Source: an uncultured bacterium
GTDB lineage: Bacteria > Bacillota > Clostridia > Oscillospirales > Ruminococcaceae
Reading direction: 5' to 3'
Assembly (NCBI GenBank): GCA_934875375.1
Contig: CAKXHL010000009.1
Location: 1 to 64,000, forward strand
DNA length: 64,000 nucleotides
The notes under the pieces are model-generated. The model saw nothing but the letters and a program-made list of their open reading frames with translations, made no database searches and was not told the DNA's origin. A program made the position numbers and the translations under genes. Below, piece by piece: positions 34,063-43,062 of this stretch (position 1 is its first letter; each line of letters begins with the position of its first letter).

Positions 34063-35646
34063 ATGTGGCAGATCGAAATACTGGATTCTTCCCTGCGGGA
34101 TGGTGCTCAGGCGGAGGGAATTTTTTATTCGCTGGAGGATAAGCTGCGAATTGCCTATGCTCTGGACCGCATCGGAATCGGATTTATTGAAGCGGGTAAT
34201 CCGGCGTCTAACCCGAAAGATATGGAGCTGTTTTGTCGAATTGCGGAGCATCCATTACAACAGGCAAAGATGGTAGCGTTTGGTGCGACCCGCAGGCCTG
34301 GTATCCGGGTAGAGGAGGATGCAGGCTGTTCTGCGTTAATAGCAGCCGGAACCGATTATGTGTCGATTTTTGGAAAAAGCTGGGATTTGCATGTTTCTCA
34401 AGTGTTGAAAACTTCTTTGTCTGAGAATTTAAAGATGATTCAGGAAACGGTATCTTATTTTTCCAAGGCAGGGAAAATGGTTTTTTTTGATGCGGAGCAT
34501 TTTTTTGATGGATACCGTAACAATCCTTCTTACGCTATGCAGACAATTTTGGCAGCAGAGCAGGCAGGTGCAGAAAGAATTGTTTTATGTGATACCAATG
34601 GAGGAAGCTTTCCGCAGGAAATTGCTGCCGTGGTAGAAGCAGTTAAAAAAGTTTGCCATGTGCCACTGGGAATTCACTGCCACAATGATATGGATTGTGC
34701 AGTAGCGGCGAGCATGATGGCGGTTGAGGCCGGCTGCGAACAGGTGCAGGGAACCTTTTTGGGATATGGAGAACGCTGCGGCAACGCAAATTTATCCGCA
34801 ATTATCCCTACTCTGCAATTAAAAAAGAAATATCGGTGTATTCCCGGCTCCCTTTTGCCGGAACTGACTCATACGGCCCGGTATATTGCGGAAGTTGCCA
34901 ACTATTTGATTTCGCCATCCTCTCCTTACGTGGGGAAAAGTGCTTTTTCCCATAAGGGGGGGATGCATGTAGACGGCGTACAGAAGCTGCAGCGCTCTTT
35001 TGAACATATTGACCCGGAAACAGTTGGAAACCGTCGAAATTTGCTTGTTTCTGAAATGGCGGGTAGGACTGCTATCTTGAACCGAATTATGCGTATTGAT
35101 CCGTCTGTGACGAAGTTTTCACCGATTACCGAGCAGATTATCTCTCAAATTAAGCAGATGGAATATCATGGATATCAATTTGAAACAGCGCTTGCCAGCG
35201 TAGATGTTCTGATTCAAAAAGCGCTGGGCCGGATGAAAGAGTACTTTACACTGCGCCATTTCAAAATTATCGGGGAACAGAATGAGGATGGCGAGGAGCG
35301 TCTGGCATCCGCTTTGGTCAAAATACGAGTGGGTGATCGAGAAGAAATGACCGCAGCAGAGGGAGCGGGTCCTGTTCATGCTTTGGACCGGGCACTGCGC
35401 AAAGCTCTGGAAGTATTTTATCCGTCTTTGGCAAAAGTACGTCTAATCGATTATAAAGTTCGGGTGATGACACCGGAAGATGCAACAGCGGCAACGGTCC
35501 GCGTTTTAATTGAAAGTACAGATGGGGAAAACGTTTGGACAACAGTTGGGGCATCGCCGGATATTATTGAGGCGAGCTGGAAGGCACTGGTAGACTCAAT
35601 GGAGTACAAGCTGTTGAAAGATGAACAAAAAGGATGTGATTTATAG
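34063..35646 (+). CDS. cimA: (R)-citramalate synthase
   Basis: A 527-residue DRE-TIM metallolyase of the CimA/LeuA family. The N-terminal catalytic motif is DSSLRDGAQAEG; the metal-binding HCHNDMDCA, GNANLSAIIPTL and the linking HKGGMHVDGV follow. The C-terminal LeuA-type regulatory domain begins near residue 380. The D-S-S-L-R-D-G-A-Q opening and NLSAIIPTL fit CimA better than LeuA. It condenses pyruvate and acetyl-CoA for isoleucine synthesis and is usually feedback-inhibited by isoleucine. ATG 34063 follows AGAAGG; the promoter supports it. It is a single-gene unit. Confidence 0.88.
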   Translation: MWQIEILDSSLRDGAQAEGIFYSLEDKLRIAYALDRIGIGFIEAGNPASNPKDMELFCRIAEHPLQQAKMVAFGATRRPGIRVEEDAGCSALIAAGTDYVSIFGKSWDLHVSQVLKTSLSENLKMIQETVSYFSKAGKMVFFDAEHFFDGYRNNPSYAMQTILAAEQAGAERIVLCDTNGGSFPQEIAAVVEAVKKVCHVPLGIHCHNDMDCAVAASMMAVEAGCEQVQGTFLGYGERCGNANLSAIIPTLQLKKKYRCIPGSLLPELTHTARYIAEVANYLISPSSPYVGKSAFSHKGGMHVDGVQKLQRSFEHIDPETVGNRRNLLVSEMAGRTAILNRIMRIDPSVTKFSPITEQIISQIKQMEYHGYQFETALASVDVLIQKALGRMKEYFTLRHFKIIGEQNEDGEERLASALVKIRVGDREEMTAAEGAGPVHALDRALRKALEVFYPSLAKVRLIDYKVRVMTPEDATAATVRVLIESTDGENVWTTVGASPDIIEASWKALVDSMEYKLLKDEQKGCDL

Positions 35647-35771
35647 GTTTTTGTCAACAGTTGGAAGCCGGATCAATAAAAACAAATACGTGGTTTTAAA
35701 ATTTATCCAGGCAGCGAAGAGGCTTAGGGTCACCGTTTGCAAAAGAAAAAATTAAAAAATAGTTATTTCAC

Positions 35772-35803
35772 AAAAGCTAAAGGTTCTCCTTTGGCTTTTT
35801 TTC
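35772..35803 (+). terminator. Terminator after cimA
   Basis: AAAAGCTAAAGG / CCTTTGGCTTTTTT with a 4-base loop. Confidence 0.85.
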
Positions 35804-35838
35804 TAATCATAAAATGATATAAGACGACCCTTTTTTCG

Positions 35839-35909
35839 TAAGGTGCCTAATGAGATTGACAAAGATTGGAAAGCGTTGTAAAATAGGTATGAATAATTAG
35901 GTGCCTAAT
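35839..35909 (+). promoter_or_regulatory. MarR-type promoter with two operator copies
   Basis: TTGACA (35856-35861), 17 bases, TAAAAT (35879-35884). Operator 2 is ATTAGG-TG-CCTAAT (35896-35909), just after the -10. Operator 1 is TAAGGTGCCTAATG (35839-35852), upstream of the -35. Both share AGGTGCCTAAT, so the MarR protein probably represses itself and the ABC genes. Confidence 0.75.
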
Positions 35910-35925
35910 AAAAAGGAGGGGTACA

Positions 35926-36381
35926 GTGACAGAGGTTTCCGGCGAGGAGCTGATGCATTTATTCCGATATTGCTTTAATCTGATGCGCCGAAGGTATCAT
36001 CAGACGGTACACGGTAAGGTAGGCACCCGGCAGGGACAGGGGAAAATTTTATCTGTCTTACGTCGGGAAGACGGCATCGGTCAAAAAGAATTGGCCGAAC
36101 GGCTGCAAATCCGTCCGGCTTCTTTGAGTGAACTATTGGACAAAATGCAGAAAAGCGGTTGGATTCAGCGCAGGGTCAACGAGAAAGACAGACGAAAAAT
36201 CAATATTTTTCTGACAGAAGATGGGAAAGGCATATCTCAGCAGATGATCGAAGCACGGCGGGATATGGCGAGTACTGTTTTTGGCGTATTGAACGAGGAG
36301 GAACAAGAGCAGTTGGAGATGCTTTTATCGAAGTTAATCTCAGAACTGGAAAAAAACCAGGGAGAAGAGTTTTCAGGTTAA
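35926..36381 (+). CDS. MarR-family regulator of the ABC exporter
   Basis: A 151-residue winged-helix protein. The recognition region reads GQKELAERLQIRPASLSELLDKMQ, followed by the wing VNEKDRRKINIFLTEDG. It starts with GTG after AGGAGG. It precedes two ABC-exporter genes, 80 bases apart, and twin operators flank its promoter, the usual autoregulated MarR layout. It probably responds to a drug or toxic compound that the exporter removes; the ligand is unknown. Confidence 0.9.
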   Translation: MTEVSGEELMHLFRYCFNLMRRRYHQTVHGKVGTRQGQGKILSVLRREDGIGQKELAERLQIRPASLSELLDKMQKSGWIQRRVNEKDRRKINIFLTEDGKGISQQMIEARRDMASTVFGVLNEEEQEQLEMLLSKLISELEKNQGEEFSG

Positions 36382-36461
36382 AATTCGTGATTTTATCAGT
36401 AAGGAGGTGAAATGCCTATTTTGGGTGTTTAAAATATTTTGAGGGAGGTAAAAGGAAAATT

Positions 36462-38201
36462 ATGCTGACACGTTTTTTAAAAAAACATGGATGGCGATAT
36501 ATTCCGGGCTTTTTATTTTTATTGGTCAGCTCATATATTACAACACTGGCACCGATTGCATTGGGGCATGCGATCGATTATATGGACATGGATGTAGCGT
36601 TAATTGACCAAAGTAAGGTGTACAGACAAGCCTTTTATATTATTCTGATCGCGGTAGGCGTTTTTATCACCCGTTATATTTGGCGGTACTTTATTATCGG
36701 AAATTCACGTTTTTTAGAGAATTTTTTACGAGAAGAGTTATTTGTTAAATTGGAAAATCTACCGGTATCCTATCTTTCCAAGCAGCGTTCCGGAGATCTG
36801 ATGGCATACGCGGTTAACGATGTAGGCGCAGTGCGGATGACCTTTGGACAAGTAGTTTCCATGTCAGTGAGCGGGCTTTCCACGGCGGTGATGGCCATTT
36901 ACAGCATGGTGACTGAAGTGGATCCTAAGTTAACAGTATTGGCCCTTTTGCCAGTTCCGGCAGCGGTTTTTATCATCATTAAGCTGGGGGGAATTGTCCG
37001 GCGAAAATTCCGTTATGTGCAGTCGTTGTTTTCGGAGTTATCCGGTGAAGTCAATGAAACGATTATGGGCGTACAGGTAATCAAAAGCTTTGCCAAAGAA
37101 GAAGAGCGCCTGGATGAATTTTCGGACATCAGCAAGACGATGTATGACGCTAATGTTAATCTTGCGGACACATCTTCTATGATCTGGCCTTCTATTTCCG
37201 TGATATTTGGATTGTGCTATGCCATAGGCTTGATTATCGGCGGGCACATGGTGCTGGCCGGCAATCTGTCGCTGGGCGCCTTGGTCACCTTTAATGGCTC
37301 TTTGTTGTTGGTACAGCAGCCGGTTATGTCTTTGGGCCGTATTATTAATATGCTGCAAAGAGGTCTTGCCTCTTATAAGCGGCTGCAGATTATTCTGGAG
37401 CATCCCGGCATACCGGAGGCGGAAATGAAGGATGCAAAAGAGCCGGTTGGCGGCGATGTGGAAATCACAAATTTGACTTTCCGCTATCCGGAAACGGAAA
37501 GCAACGCTTTGAGCAATATTTCTCTGCGTCTTCCCAAAGGGGCTACGTTGGGTGTGGTTGGACCAACGGGTAGCGGTAAAACGACGTTGATGCACCTTTT
37601 GCTCAAAATGTACCCTGTGCCGGAGCAAAGCATCTATATTGGCGGAAAGGATATCACCGAAATTCCGGCAAAGGCGGTACGCGAACAGGCAGGATTTGTA
37701 CCGCAGGACGGCTTTTTGTTTTCTGCTTCCATCCGTGACAACATCAAATTTTATCAACCGGGAGCAACAGATGAAGACATGGTGCGGGCGGCGAAGCTGG
37801 CCAGTGTGCATGATGATATTACAGCATTTCCGGATGGATATGATACACAGGTGGGCGAACGGGGAACGCACCTATCCGGTGGTCAAAAGCAGAGAATCGC
37901 ATTGGCAAGAGCACTGATCCGCAATCCGCAGCTGTTGATTTTGGATGATACTCTCAGTGCGGTAGATAACCATACGGAACAGCAGATTCTGGCAAGGCTT
38001 TCGGACTATTACGATGGAAAGACAACCGTAATCGTTTCTCATCGGCTCAGTGCGGTGAAGCATGCATGGGAGATCATTTTTATTAAAGATGGGCAGATTG
38101 AAGAAAGAGGAACCCACGAGCAGTTGATGGCTTTAGATGGTTTGTATGCGCATATGTACCGTCAGCAGGAGGAAGGGGGAGATTGTGATGAAAAAAAATA
38201 A
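36462..38201 (+). CDS. ABC exporter half-transporter, degenerate nucleotide site
   Basis: A 579-residue half transporter with six membrane helices (about residues 15-310) and an ATPase domain. Walker A is GPTGSGKTT near residue 367, the signature is LSGGQKQRIALAR near 475, and the Walker B region is LLILDDTLSAVD, where the usual catalytic Glu is Asp. A His switch is present (IVSHRLSAV). The next gene supplies the complete partner, so this is one half of a heterodimeric exporter like BmrC/BmrD with one weak ATP site. GGAGG precedes ATG 36462. Confidence 0.92.
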   Translation: MLTRFLKKHGWRYIPGFLFLLVSSYITTLAPIALGHAIDYMDMDVALIDQSKVYRQAFYIILIAVGVFITRYIWRYFIIGNSRFLENFLREELFVKLENLPVSYLSKQRSGDLMAYAVNDVGAVRMTFGQVVSMSVSGLSTAVMAIYSMVTEVDPKLTVLALLPVPAAVFIIIKLGGIVRRKFRYVQSLFSELSGEVNETIMGVQVIKSFAKEEERLDEFSDISKTMYDANVNLADTSSMIWPSISVIFGLCYAIGLIIGGHMVLAGNLSLGALVTFNGSLLLVQQPVMSLGRIINMLQRGLASYKRLQIILEHPGIPEAEMKDAKEPVGGDVEITNLTFRYPETESNALSNISLRLPKGATLGVVGPTGSGKTTLMHLLLKMYPVPEQSIYIGGKDITEIPAKAVREQAGFVPQDGFLFSASIRDNIKFYQPGATDEDMVRAAKLASVHDDITAFPDGYDTQVGERGTHLSGGQKQRIALARALIRNPQLLILDDTLSAVDNHTEQQILARLSDYYDGKTTVIVSHRLSAVKHAWEIIFIKDGQIEERGTHEQLMALDGLYAHMYRQQEEGGDCDEKK

Positions 38202-39945
38202 TCCTTCCAGCCTGATTCGTTTGGCCAAAATGATGAAGCCATATATGAAATACCTCTACTTTGTCTTTTTCTGCGTTTTGGTTTCTAATCTTGGCGTATT
38301 GGTGAAACCGTATCTAGTTAAGATTATTATTGACGATTTTTTGACCAAAGGTTTGCCACAGAATGGTATCTATTCGATTACGGGATTGGGAATCAGCTAT
38401 TTTCTGGTAGTGCTTATCAGCGTTGGATTCACTATGGCGCAGCGTCGCACACTGGCTCGGTTTGGGCAAGCGATTCTGCATAAGCTTCGAACCAATGTGA
38501 TGGATCATATTCTGCATATGCCAATTAAAACGTTGGATAAATACGGAAGTGGCCGGCTGATTACCAGATCAACAAACGATGTAGAAACATTGGACGAATT
38601 CTATTCTGATATTCTGGTTACGCTGTTCCAGGATATTCTTTTGCTAATCAGCTTGGTGTTTATGATGATCCAAATGGATTGGCAGCTGGCATTGGTGGCA
38701 TTTATTGGTATTCCGATTATTGCGCTGATTACCATATCGATACGAAAAGTACTCAAGCGGAATTTCGAGCGGATGAAAGCAATTATTGGGCGAATCAACG
38801 GATTTTTTGCAGAAAATATCGCAGGCATGCGAATTGTGCAGGCATTTAACCGGCAGAAAAATAAACTTCAGGAATTTCAAGAATTGAACGAATCGTATTT
38901 GACGACAACTTTGATTCAGCTGAAACTGCACAGTATGTTGCGGCCTGCCATGGAGGTAGTGAACTCCATGATTATTGCGCTGCTGATTTGGTTTGGATAT
39001 AACCGGATTGTGGGCAATTTGGGTGGCAGCGCAGTATTGAAGTTGGGTGTTTTATACGCGTTTACCGACTATGTGAAGCAGTTTTTTGAGCCTATTAATG
39101 AATTAGCCGAAACCTACACGACCATTCAGTCGGCGTTGGTATCTGCAGACCGCATTTTTTCTTTGTTGGATGAAAAGAATCAGGAGGACCCGTTTGAAGG
39201 AGATTGGAGTCAGCCAATCATTGGAAAAGTGGAATTTAGAGACGTATGGTTTGCTTATGATGCGGATAACTGGATTTTAAAAGGTGTTAGCTTTACAGTA
39301 GAACCAGGAGAAAAAGTAGCTTTTGTCGGCAGTACTGGGGCTGGTAAAACCACCATTATCAATCTGATTGGGCGCTATTATATTCCACAAAAAGGTACGG
39401 TTCTGATTGATGATATACCACTAGAACGTTGGCAACTGAAAACATTGCGCAGTGGAATTTCAGTAGTATTGCAGGACGTGTTTTTATTTGTAGGATCGAT
39501 CGCAGATAATATCAGTATCCACGGTGAATTAAGTGAGGAGCGGATTCAACAGGCGTTGGAAGTATCCTGTGCCAGCGAATTTGTTGCAGAATGCGGCGGA
39601 TTGAAAGGAGAAGTTACGGAAGCCGGGATGAATTTTTCGACAGGGCAAAGGCAGCTTCTTTCTTTTGCAAGAGCTATTGCACGGGATCCGGCAATTTTGG
39701 TACTGGATGAAGCAACCGCTCATATCGACACCGATACCGAACAGATGATTCAGGACTCTATCGGAAAAATTTCAAAAGACCGGACTTCTATTTTTATTGC
39801 ACACCGCTTGTCCACGATTCAATCTTGCGACTGTATTTTTGTATTGGAAAAAGGTCAGATTATAGAGCAGGGAAATCATGAGACACTGATGCGAAAAAAT
39901 GGAAAATACGCTGCTTTGGTCCACTCCGGACAAAAGGATAGTTAA
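38188..39945 (+). CDS. ABC exporter half-transporter, canonical partner
   Basis: A 585-residue half transporter with six membrane helices and an intact ATPase domain: Walker A GSTGAGKTTI near residue 384, signature FSTGQRQLLSFAR near 488 (G-to-T at the second position, as seen in asymmetric exporters), Walker B VLDEATAHID with the catalytic Glu, and HRLST with the His switch. ATG 38188 follows GGGGGAG and overlaps the previous stop by 14 bases. With the upstream gene it forms a drug-type exporter controlled by the MarR protein. Confidence 0.93.
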   Translation: MKKNNPSSLIRLAKMMKPYMKYLYFVFFCVLVSNLGVLVKPYLVKIIIDDFLTKGLPQNGIYSITGLGISYFLVVLISVGFTMAQRRTLARFGQAILHKLRTNVMDHILHMPIKTLDKYGSGRLITRSTNDVETLDEFYSDILVTLFQDILLLISLVFMMIQMDWQLALVAFIGIPIIALITISIRKVLKRNFERMKAIIGRINGFFAENIAGMRIVQAFNRQKNKLQEFQELNESYLTTTLIQLKLHSMLRPAMEVVNSMIIALLIWFGYNRIVGNLGGSAVLKLGVLYAFTDYVKQFFEPINELAETYTTIQSALVSADRIFSLLDEKNQEDPFEGDWSQPIIGKVEFRDVWFAYDADNWILKGVSFTVEPGEKVAFVGSTGAGKTTIINLIGRYYIPQKGTVLIDDIPLERWQLKTLRSGISVVLQDVFLFVGSIADNISIHGELSEERIQQALEVSCASEFVAECGGLKGEVTEAGMNFSTGQRQLLSFARAIARDPAILVLDEATAHIDTDTEQMIQDSIGKISKDRTSIFIAHRLSTIQSCDCIFVLEKGQIIEQGNHETLMRKNGKYAALVHSGQKDS

Positions 39946-39956
39946 TTGTCTTGAAA

Positions 39957-39988
39957 AAAGACCGGTTGGAAGTTCCAACCGGTCTTTT
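39957..39988. terminator. Terminator shared by the exporter and the small opposite gene
   Basis: AAAAGACCGGTTGGAA / TTCCAACCGGTCTTTT with almost no loop, bidirectional. Confidence 0.85.
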
Positions 39989-39993
39989 GGCTT

Positions 39994-40116
39994 TTACTGG
40001 CACATAGTATAACGATAGAAATACAGCGCGGCGAAAATCAGAACAATCCAGATCAGCCACTGCTGTGCGGTATTATTCGAATAAGGACAGCTATTGTAAT
40101 CAGAGCAGCACGCCAT
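39994..40116 (-). CDS. 40-residue cysteine-containing single-pass membrane protein
   Basis: A short gene: ATG at 40114-40116, stop at 39994-39996, with AAAGGAGG and a 7-base spacer. The product begins MACCSDYNSCPYSNNT, has a hydrophobic segment WLIWIVLIFAALYFY and ends YTMCQ. It resembles small single-pass proteins seen in gut Clostridia, but I know no function. It is convergent with the ABC exporter and shares its terminator. The strong ribosome site and clear topology make it a likely real gene. Confidence 0.7.
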   Translation of the reverse strand: MACCSDYNSCPYSNNTAQQWLIWIVLIFAALYFYRYTMCQ

Positions 40117-40223
40117 AGTAGCACCTCCTTTCCCTTAGGCTCTTTTCATTTTATGCGCAAAGAAAGGGTTCGGCGCATGTCCCTTAAAATTGGAGCAGAT
40201 ATACGAGTTTTTCGTAGATTTGG

Positions 40224-40252
40224 TTGACATAACCATTTTAGAATGATATAAT
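40224..40252 (+). promoter_or_regulatory. Consensus promoter of tRNA-Leu
   Basis: TTGACA (40224-40229), 17 bases, TATAAT (40247-40252): a perfect consensus promoter, as expected for a stable RNA. Confidence 0.9.
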
Positions 40253-40316
40253 ATCATCCGTGACCGAGTGGTAGTACCACGGCTTTTCCCTCAAGGAGCG
40301 TTTTGTTCCATTAAAT

Positions 40317-40399
40317 GCGGCAGTGCTGGAATCGGCAGACAGGCACGTTTGAGGGGCGTGTGCGCGAGCGTGTGGGTTCAAGTCCCATCTGCCGCACCA
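40317..40399 (+). tRNA. tRNA-Leu (anticodon GAG)
   Basis: Acceptor stem GCGGCAG (40317-40323) pairs with CTGCCGC (40389-40395); discriminator A and an encoded CCA follow. The anticodon stem CACGT/GCGTG encloses TT-GAG-GG; GAG is at 40351-40353. A long variable arm (TGCGCGAGCG) and the TTCAAGT T-loop mark it as a class II tRNA. It decodes CUC and CUU. Its anticodon matches the CUC specifier of the T-box at 19898-20170. Confidence 0.96.
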
Positions 40400-40400
40400 T

Positions 40401-40454
40401 AACTGGACATCAATTTTGATACAATGAGTATCACGATTGGTGTCCAGTTTTTTA
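40401..40454 (+). terminator. Terminator after tRNA-Leu
   Basis: AACTGGACATCAA / TTGGTGTCCAGTT with a loop of about 23 bases (part paired: GATAC/GTATC) and TTTTTT. Confidence 0.85.
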
Positions 40455-40478
40455 TAAGAAAAACAAGGAGGAAAGTAT

Positions 40479-41027
40479 ATGCCTTCTTTGATTTTGGAAG
40501 TACCCGATGAAACACATTAGCTAGAATATCGTCGTATTATACATAGGTGGAAAAAACTAGAAGATAATATTCAGCCCGAGTTGATGTGTAGAGACGATAC
40601 TTCTTACGAAAGATGGCTTGAATATTGTGAGGATGATCGAAAAACAGGCTCGATGTTATCGACTCATGTTCCGTGTACGTTATATTTTGCGTTGAATGAG
40701 CAAAGGGAAATTGTTGGCAGCATCGTATTAAATCACGAGGATACTGAACATGGCCATCTGCATGTGGGTATTGTTCCCTGGAACAGAGGAAAAGGCTATG
40801 GTACTGCTATGCTGACATTTGTATTAAAGGAGTGTCTAAAGAAAGGAATTCGGAAAGTGCATATCTGTCCAAATAGCAAAGAAAATATATCTGCCATACA
40901 TACTATTTTGAATACCGGTGGGTATTTATTAGAAGAATTTATTGATGATGAGCGTATAATTGAACGTTATGAGATAATTCTTGTTTCGTATTCGATAACA
41001 ATGCACATTTTGACGAAAGGCCGATGA
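40479..41027 (+). pseudogene. GNAT acetyltransferase interrupted by an amber codon
   Basis: ATG 40479 has AAGGAGG upstream and encodes MPSLILEVPDETH before TAG 40518-40520. The same frame continues with LEYRRIIHRWKKLEDN and the GNAT core (LYFALNEQREIVGSI, HLHVGIVPWNRGKGYGTAML, CPNSKENISAIHTI, the acetyl-CoA loop R-G-K-G-Y-G-T), ending at 41027. AAG to TAG is the simplest change. The region after ERYEIIL looks irregular. A product beginning at a later internal start would lack the first strand. It sits behind tRNA-Leu. Confidence 0.8.
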
Positions 41028-41087
41028 GATGTGCCTGTTTAAATGATACTTCTTGAAGATGCAGAAATTTTGCTTTAAGCAAAAAAT

Positions 41088-41390
41088 CTATAATAGATAA
41101 TTCCCGACAAGCAAGTAGTAACCGGTATCTACTAAAAGAACAATCGCAATAAGGATGAGAATACCATAAAAAAGATGTGTGGCTGCTTTCCAATTTTTTT
41201 GTTTGAATTTTTCGATAAAGTCAACCAGTTTTTCAAGTAGGTTCATCTCATTGGCGATATAAATGATGACAGCCAAAAATTGGCTGACTAAAAACCACAG
41301 GATTAAAAGCACAACGGCAGAGAGAAAATTTCCGGTTTCGCCACCCATCAGCATCACCGCATAACAAGTGGGATCAGTAACGCACGTCAA
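41088..41390 (-). CDS. Small two-helix membrane protein
   Basis: A frame of 100 residues with two hydrophobic segments (FLSAVVLLILWFLVSQFLAV near 22-42 and FYGILILIAIVLLVDTGYYLL near 75-97) joined by a charged helix (EKLVDFIEKFKQKNWKAA). The N-terminus is uncertain: TTG 41390 has a poor ribosome site, and GTG or ATG within VMLMGG (about 41352-41342) would give a protein of about 85 residues. I do not recognise a family. It lies alone between the broken acetyltransferase and the anti-sigma gene. Confidence 0.5.
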   Translation of the reverse strand: MTCVTDPTCYAVMLMGGETGNFLSAVVLLILWFLVSQFLAVIIYIANEMNLLEKLVDFIEKFKQKNWKAATHLFYGILILIAIVLLVDTGYYLLVGNYLL

Positions 41391-41518
41391 TGCCCAGTAT
41401 CCCTAAACTAAAGGTACTGAATAATTTGTGTATCATAATAGCTCCTTACAATTATCAAAAAGAGATTAACATCATGCGATATGATAGAAATATAAAAGGA
41501 TGTGAATTTCTTCTTTTG

Positions 41519-41554
41519 AAAAAAGTGGTGAGACAAAAATCTCACCACTTTTTT
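41519..41554. terminator. Terminator after the sigma/anti-sigma unit
   Basis: AAAAGTGGTGAGA / TCTCACCACTTTT with a short loop; works in both directions. Confidence 0.85.
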
Positions 41555-41591
41555 ACTTTGTAACTTATCCAAAATAGAAAAATGAAATCCT

Positions 41592-42325
41592 CTATATGAT
41601 AGGTTCCAAACTTTCAGCTAAAGAAATGATTTCTTTTTTTGTTAAAGAATCACCACAGATCGAAAAAGAATTGCTATTATCTGAAAAATATAAGAAAGAC
41701 TGCCCTTCTTTTTGAGTGAAAAAACCATGGAAATCATTTATTGCAACTTCCTCCATATTATGAAGAGGAGTTTCTGAATTTAGAAAATCTTCGGATTGGG
41801 AAGAGGATAATTTTTTTTGCAAAATCTGAATATATGCGTTCCCTTTTTTTAGGGTGATTTCAGAATAGCTGGGAGCAGTATCTATTTTTTCGATTTCATA
41901 ATCGGTTGGTACATATTTGGGAAAATAAATCAACATTTGTGCGTTATCCAGCTTATTTTTCAGTTCATTTGTTTGGATCTGTTCCGTCAGTAAAATTCCT
42001 GTATGTGTTTTGTGTTGCTGCGTCAGCCAGGAAAACAGCTGCCATTATTGGCTTGGACAGCAACCAAACAGCAAATGACTACCATTGATGCAACAACAAT
42101 TTGCGGGACACCTTTTTTTGTGAAAAAACGTTTGACACTGTTTTTATATGACATCCATTTGGCTTTACGCAAAAGCTTTTTCATGTTTCGGGTAAATTTT
42201 TTGGATGGCTCATAGTCATCTGGCAGAGCCTGATAAGTACGAGCAAACACTTCGTCAGGATCAATCGATTTTTCGGGCATGTTGTGATGCATAAACTGCT
42301 CTAACAAATCTTTTTGATCGTTCAT
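41592..42325 (-). pseudogene. Anti-sigma factor-like protein, frameshifted
   Basis: The first part (ATG 42323-42325, after GGAGG and overlapping the sigma gene end) reads MNDQKDLLEQFMHHNMPEK and has one membrane helix (VVASMVVICCLVAVQ). The second part resumes one frame later (WQLFSWLTQQHKTH) and continues to the extracellular DUF4367-like domain (MLIYFPKYVPTDYEIEKID), ending at 41592. The switch is at about 42041-42052, where a frame stop TAA would otherwise fall. Intact, it would hold the adjacent ECF sigma factor at the membrane. Its loss would leave that sigma factor unrestrained. Confidence 0.75.
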
Positions 42326-42327
42326 CT

Positions 42328-42849
42328 TCAATCCTCCAGATCAAACATTTTGCGCAGTCTCATACGCAATCTGAAAATTTTAACCGAAATGTTCCCTTCT
42401 GTCATTTGATATCTTTTTGTCAACGCTTTATAACGATAACCTTTTATGGTCGCATCGATAAATAACCGACGGTCTTTTTCCGACAGCTTTCCTAAATATA
42501 AAACCAGCTTTTCGTTGATTTCCTTCACTGAAAATTTATCCCATATGGAGCCTAAGGGGTTACAAAGAACTGCCTCATAATCTGCTAAGTCCTCTGTTGG
42601 GACATTTTTCAGCAAATAATCAAAGCAGACATTTCGAACAGTGACAAGCAGATATCTTTTGGTACGAGCAGACGAGGGCTCCTCAATTTCTTCGATATGC
42701 TTGAGTATTTTGATGTAAGCGTTATGCACCAATTCCTCTGCAATATTAACCGGCTTAACAATCGAGGTCGCATATCGAATCATATTTTGATAGTATTGCA
42801 GATATAATTGCGTGAATTTGTCAGAGCAATTTTGACCCTTTGCGGCCAT
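42328..42849 (-). CDS. ECF-type RNA polymerase sigma factor
   Basis: A 173-residue sigma-70 family protein. Region 2 reads FTQLYLQYYQNMIRYATSIV and ELVHNAYIKILKHI; region 4 reads KLSEKDRRLFIDATIKGYRYKALTKRYQMTEGNISVKIFRLR. It is short and lacks regions 1 and 3, as ECF factors do. The stop overlaps the anti-sigma start region (TGA, then GATG), showing coupling. It recruits RNA polymerase to stress or envelope genes; the regulon is not visible here. Confidence 0.88.
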   Translation of the reverse strand: MAAKGQNCSDKFTQLYLQYYQNMIRYATSIVKPVNIAEELVHNAYIKILKHIEEIEEPSSARTKRYLLVTVRNVCFDYLLKNVPTEDLADYEAVLCNPLGSIWDKFSVKEINEKLVLYLGKLSEKDRRLFIDATIKGYRYKALTKRYQMTEGNISVKIFRLRMRLRKMFDLED

Positions 42850-42968
42850 AATTCTGTCTTTCCTTTATTGTCGAATTTGTTGTTATAGTATCATATTCTA
42901 TTGAAAAAATATAGTTGTTTATTTTGCCTTTCTTTGGTTATCAGAAATTATTTTGGCAGCGCCACAAT

Positions 42969-43004
42969 AAAAAAGCAGCCGTGAAATATTCCACAGCTGC
43001 TTTT
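42969..43004. terminator. Terminator between sigma and P-ATPase genes
   Basis: AAAAGCAGCCGTG / CACAGCTGCTTTT with a 9-base loop, bidirectional. Confidence 0.75.
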
Positions 43005-43062
43005 GTTCTCAAGAAATGGGTGATGAAAGGGTACGATAAAGAGAGCGATAACCTTGACAGCA

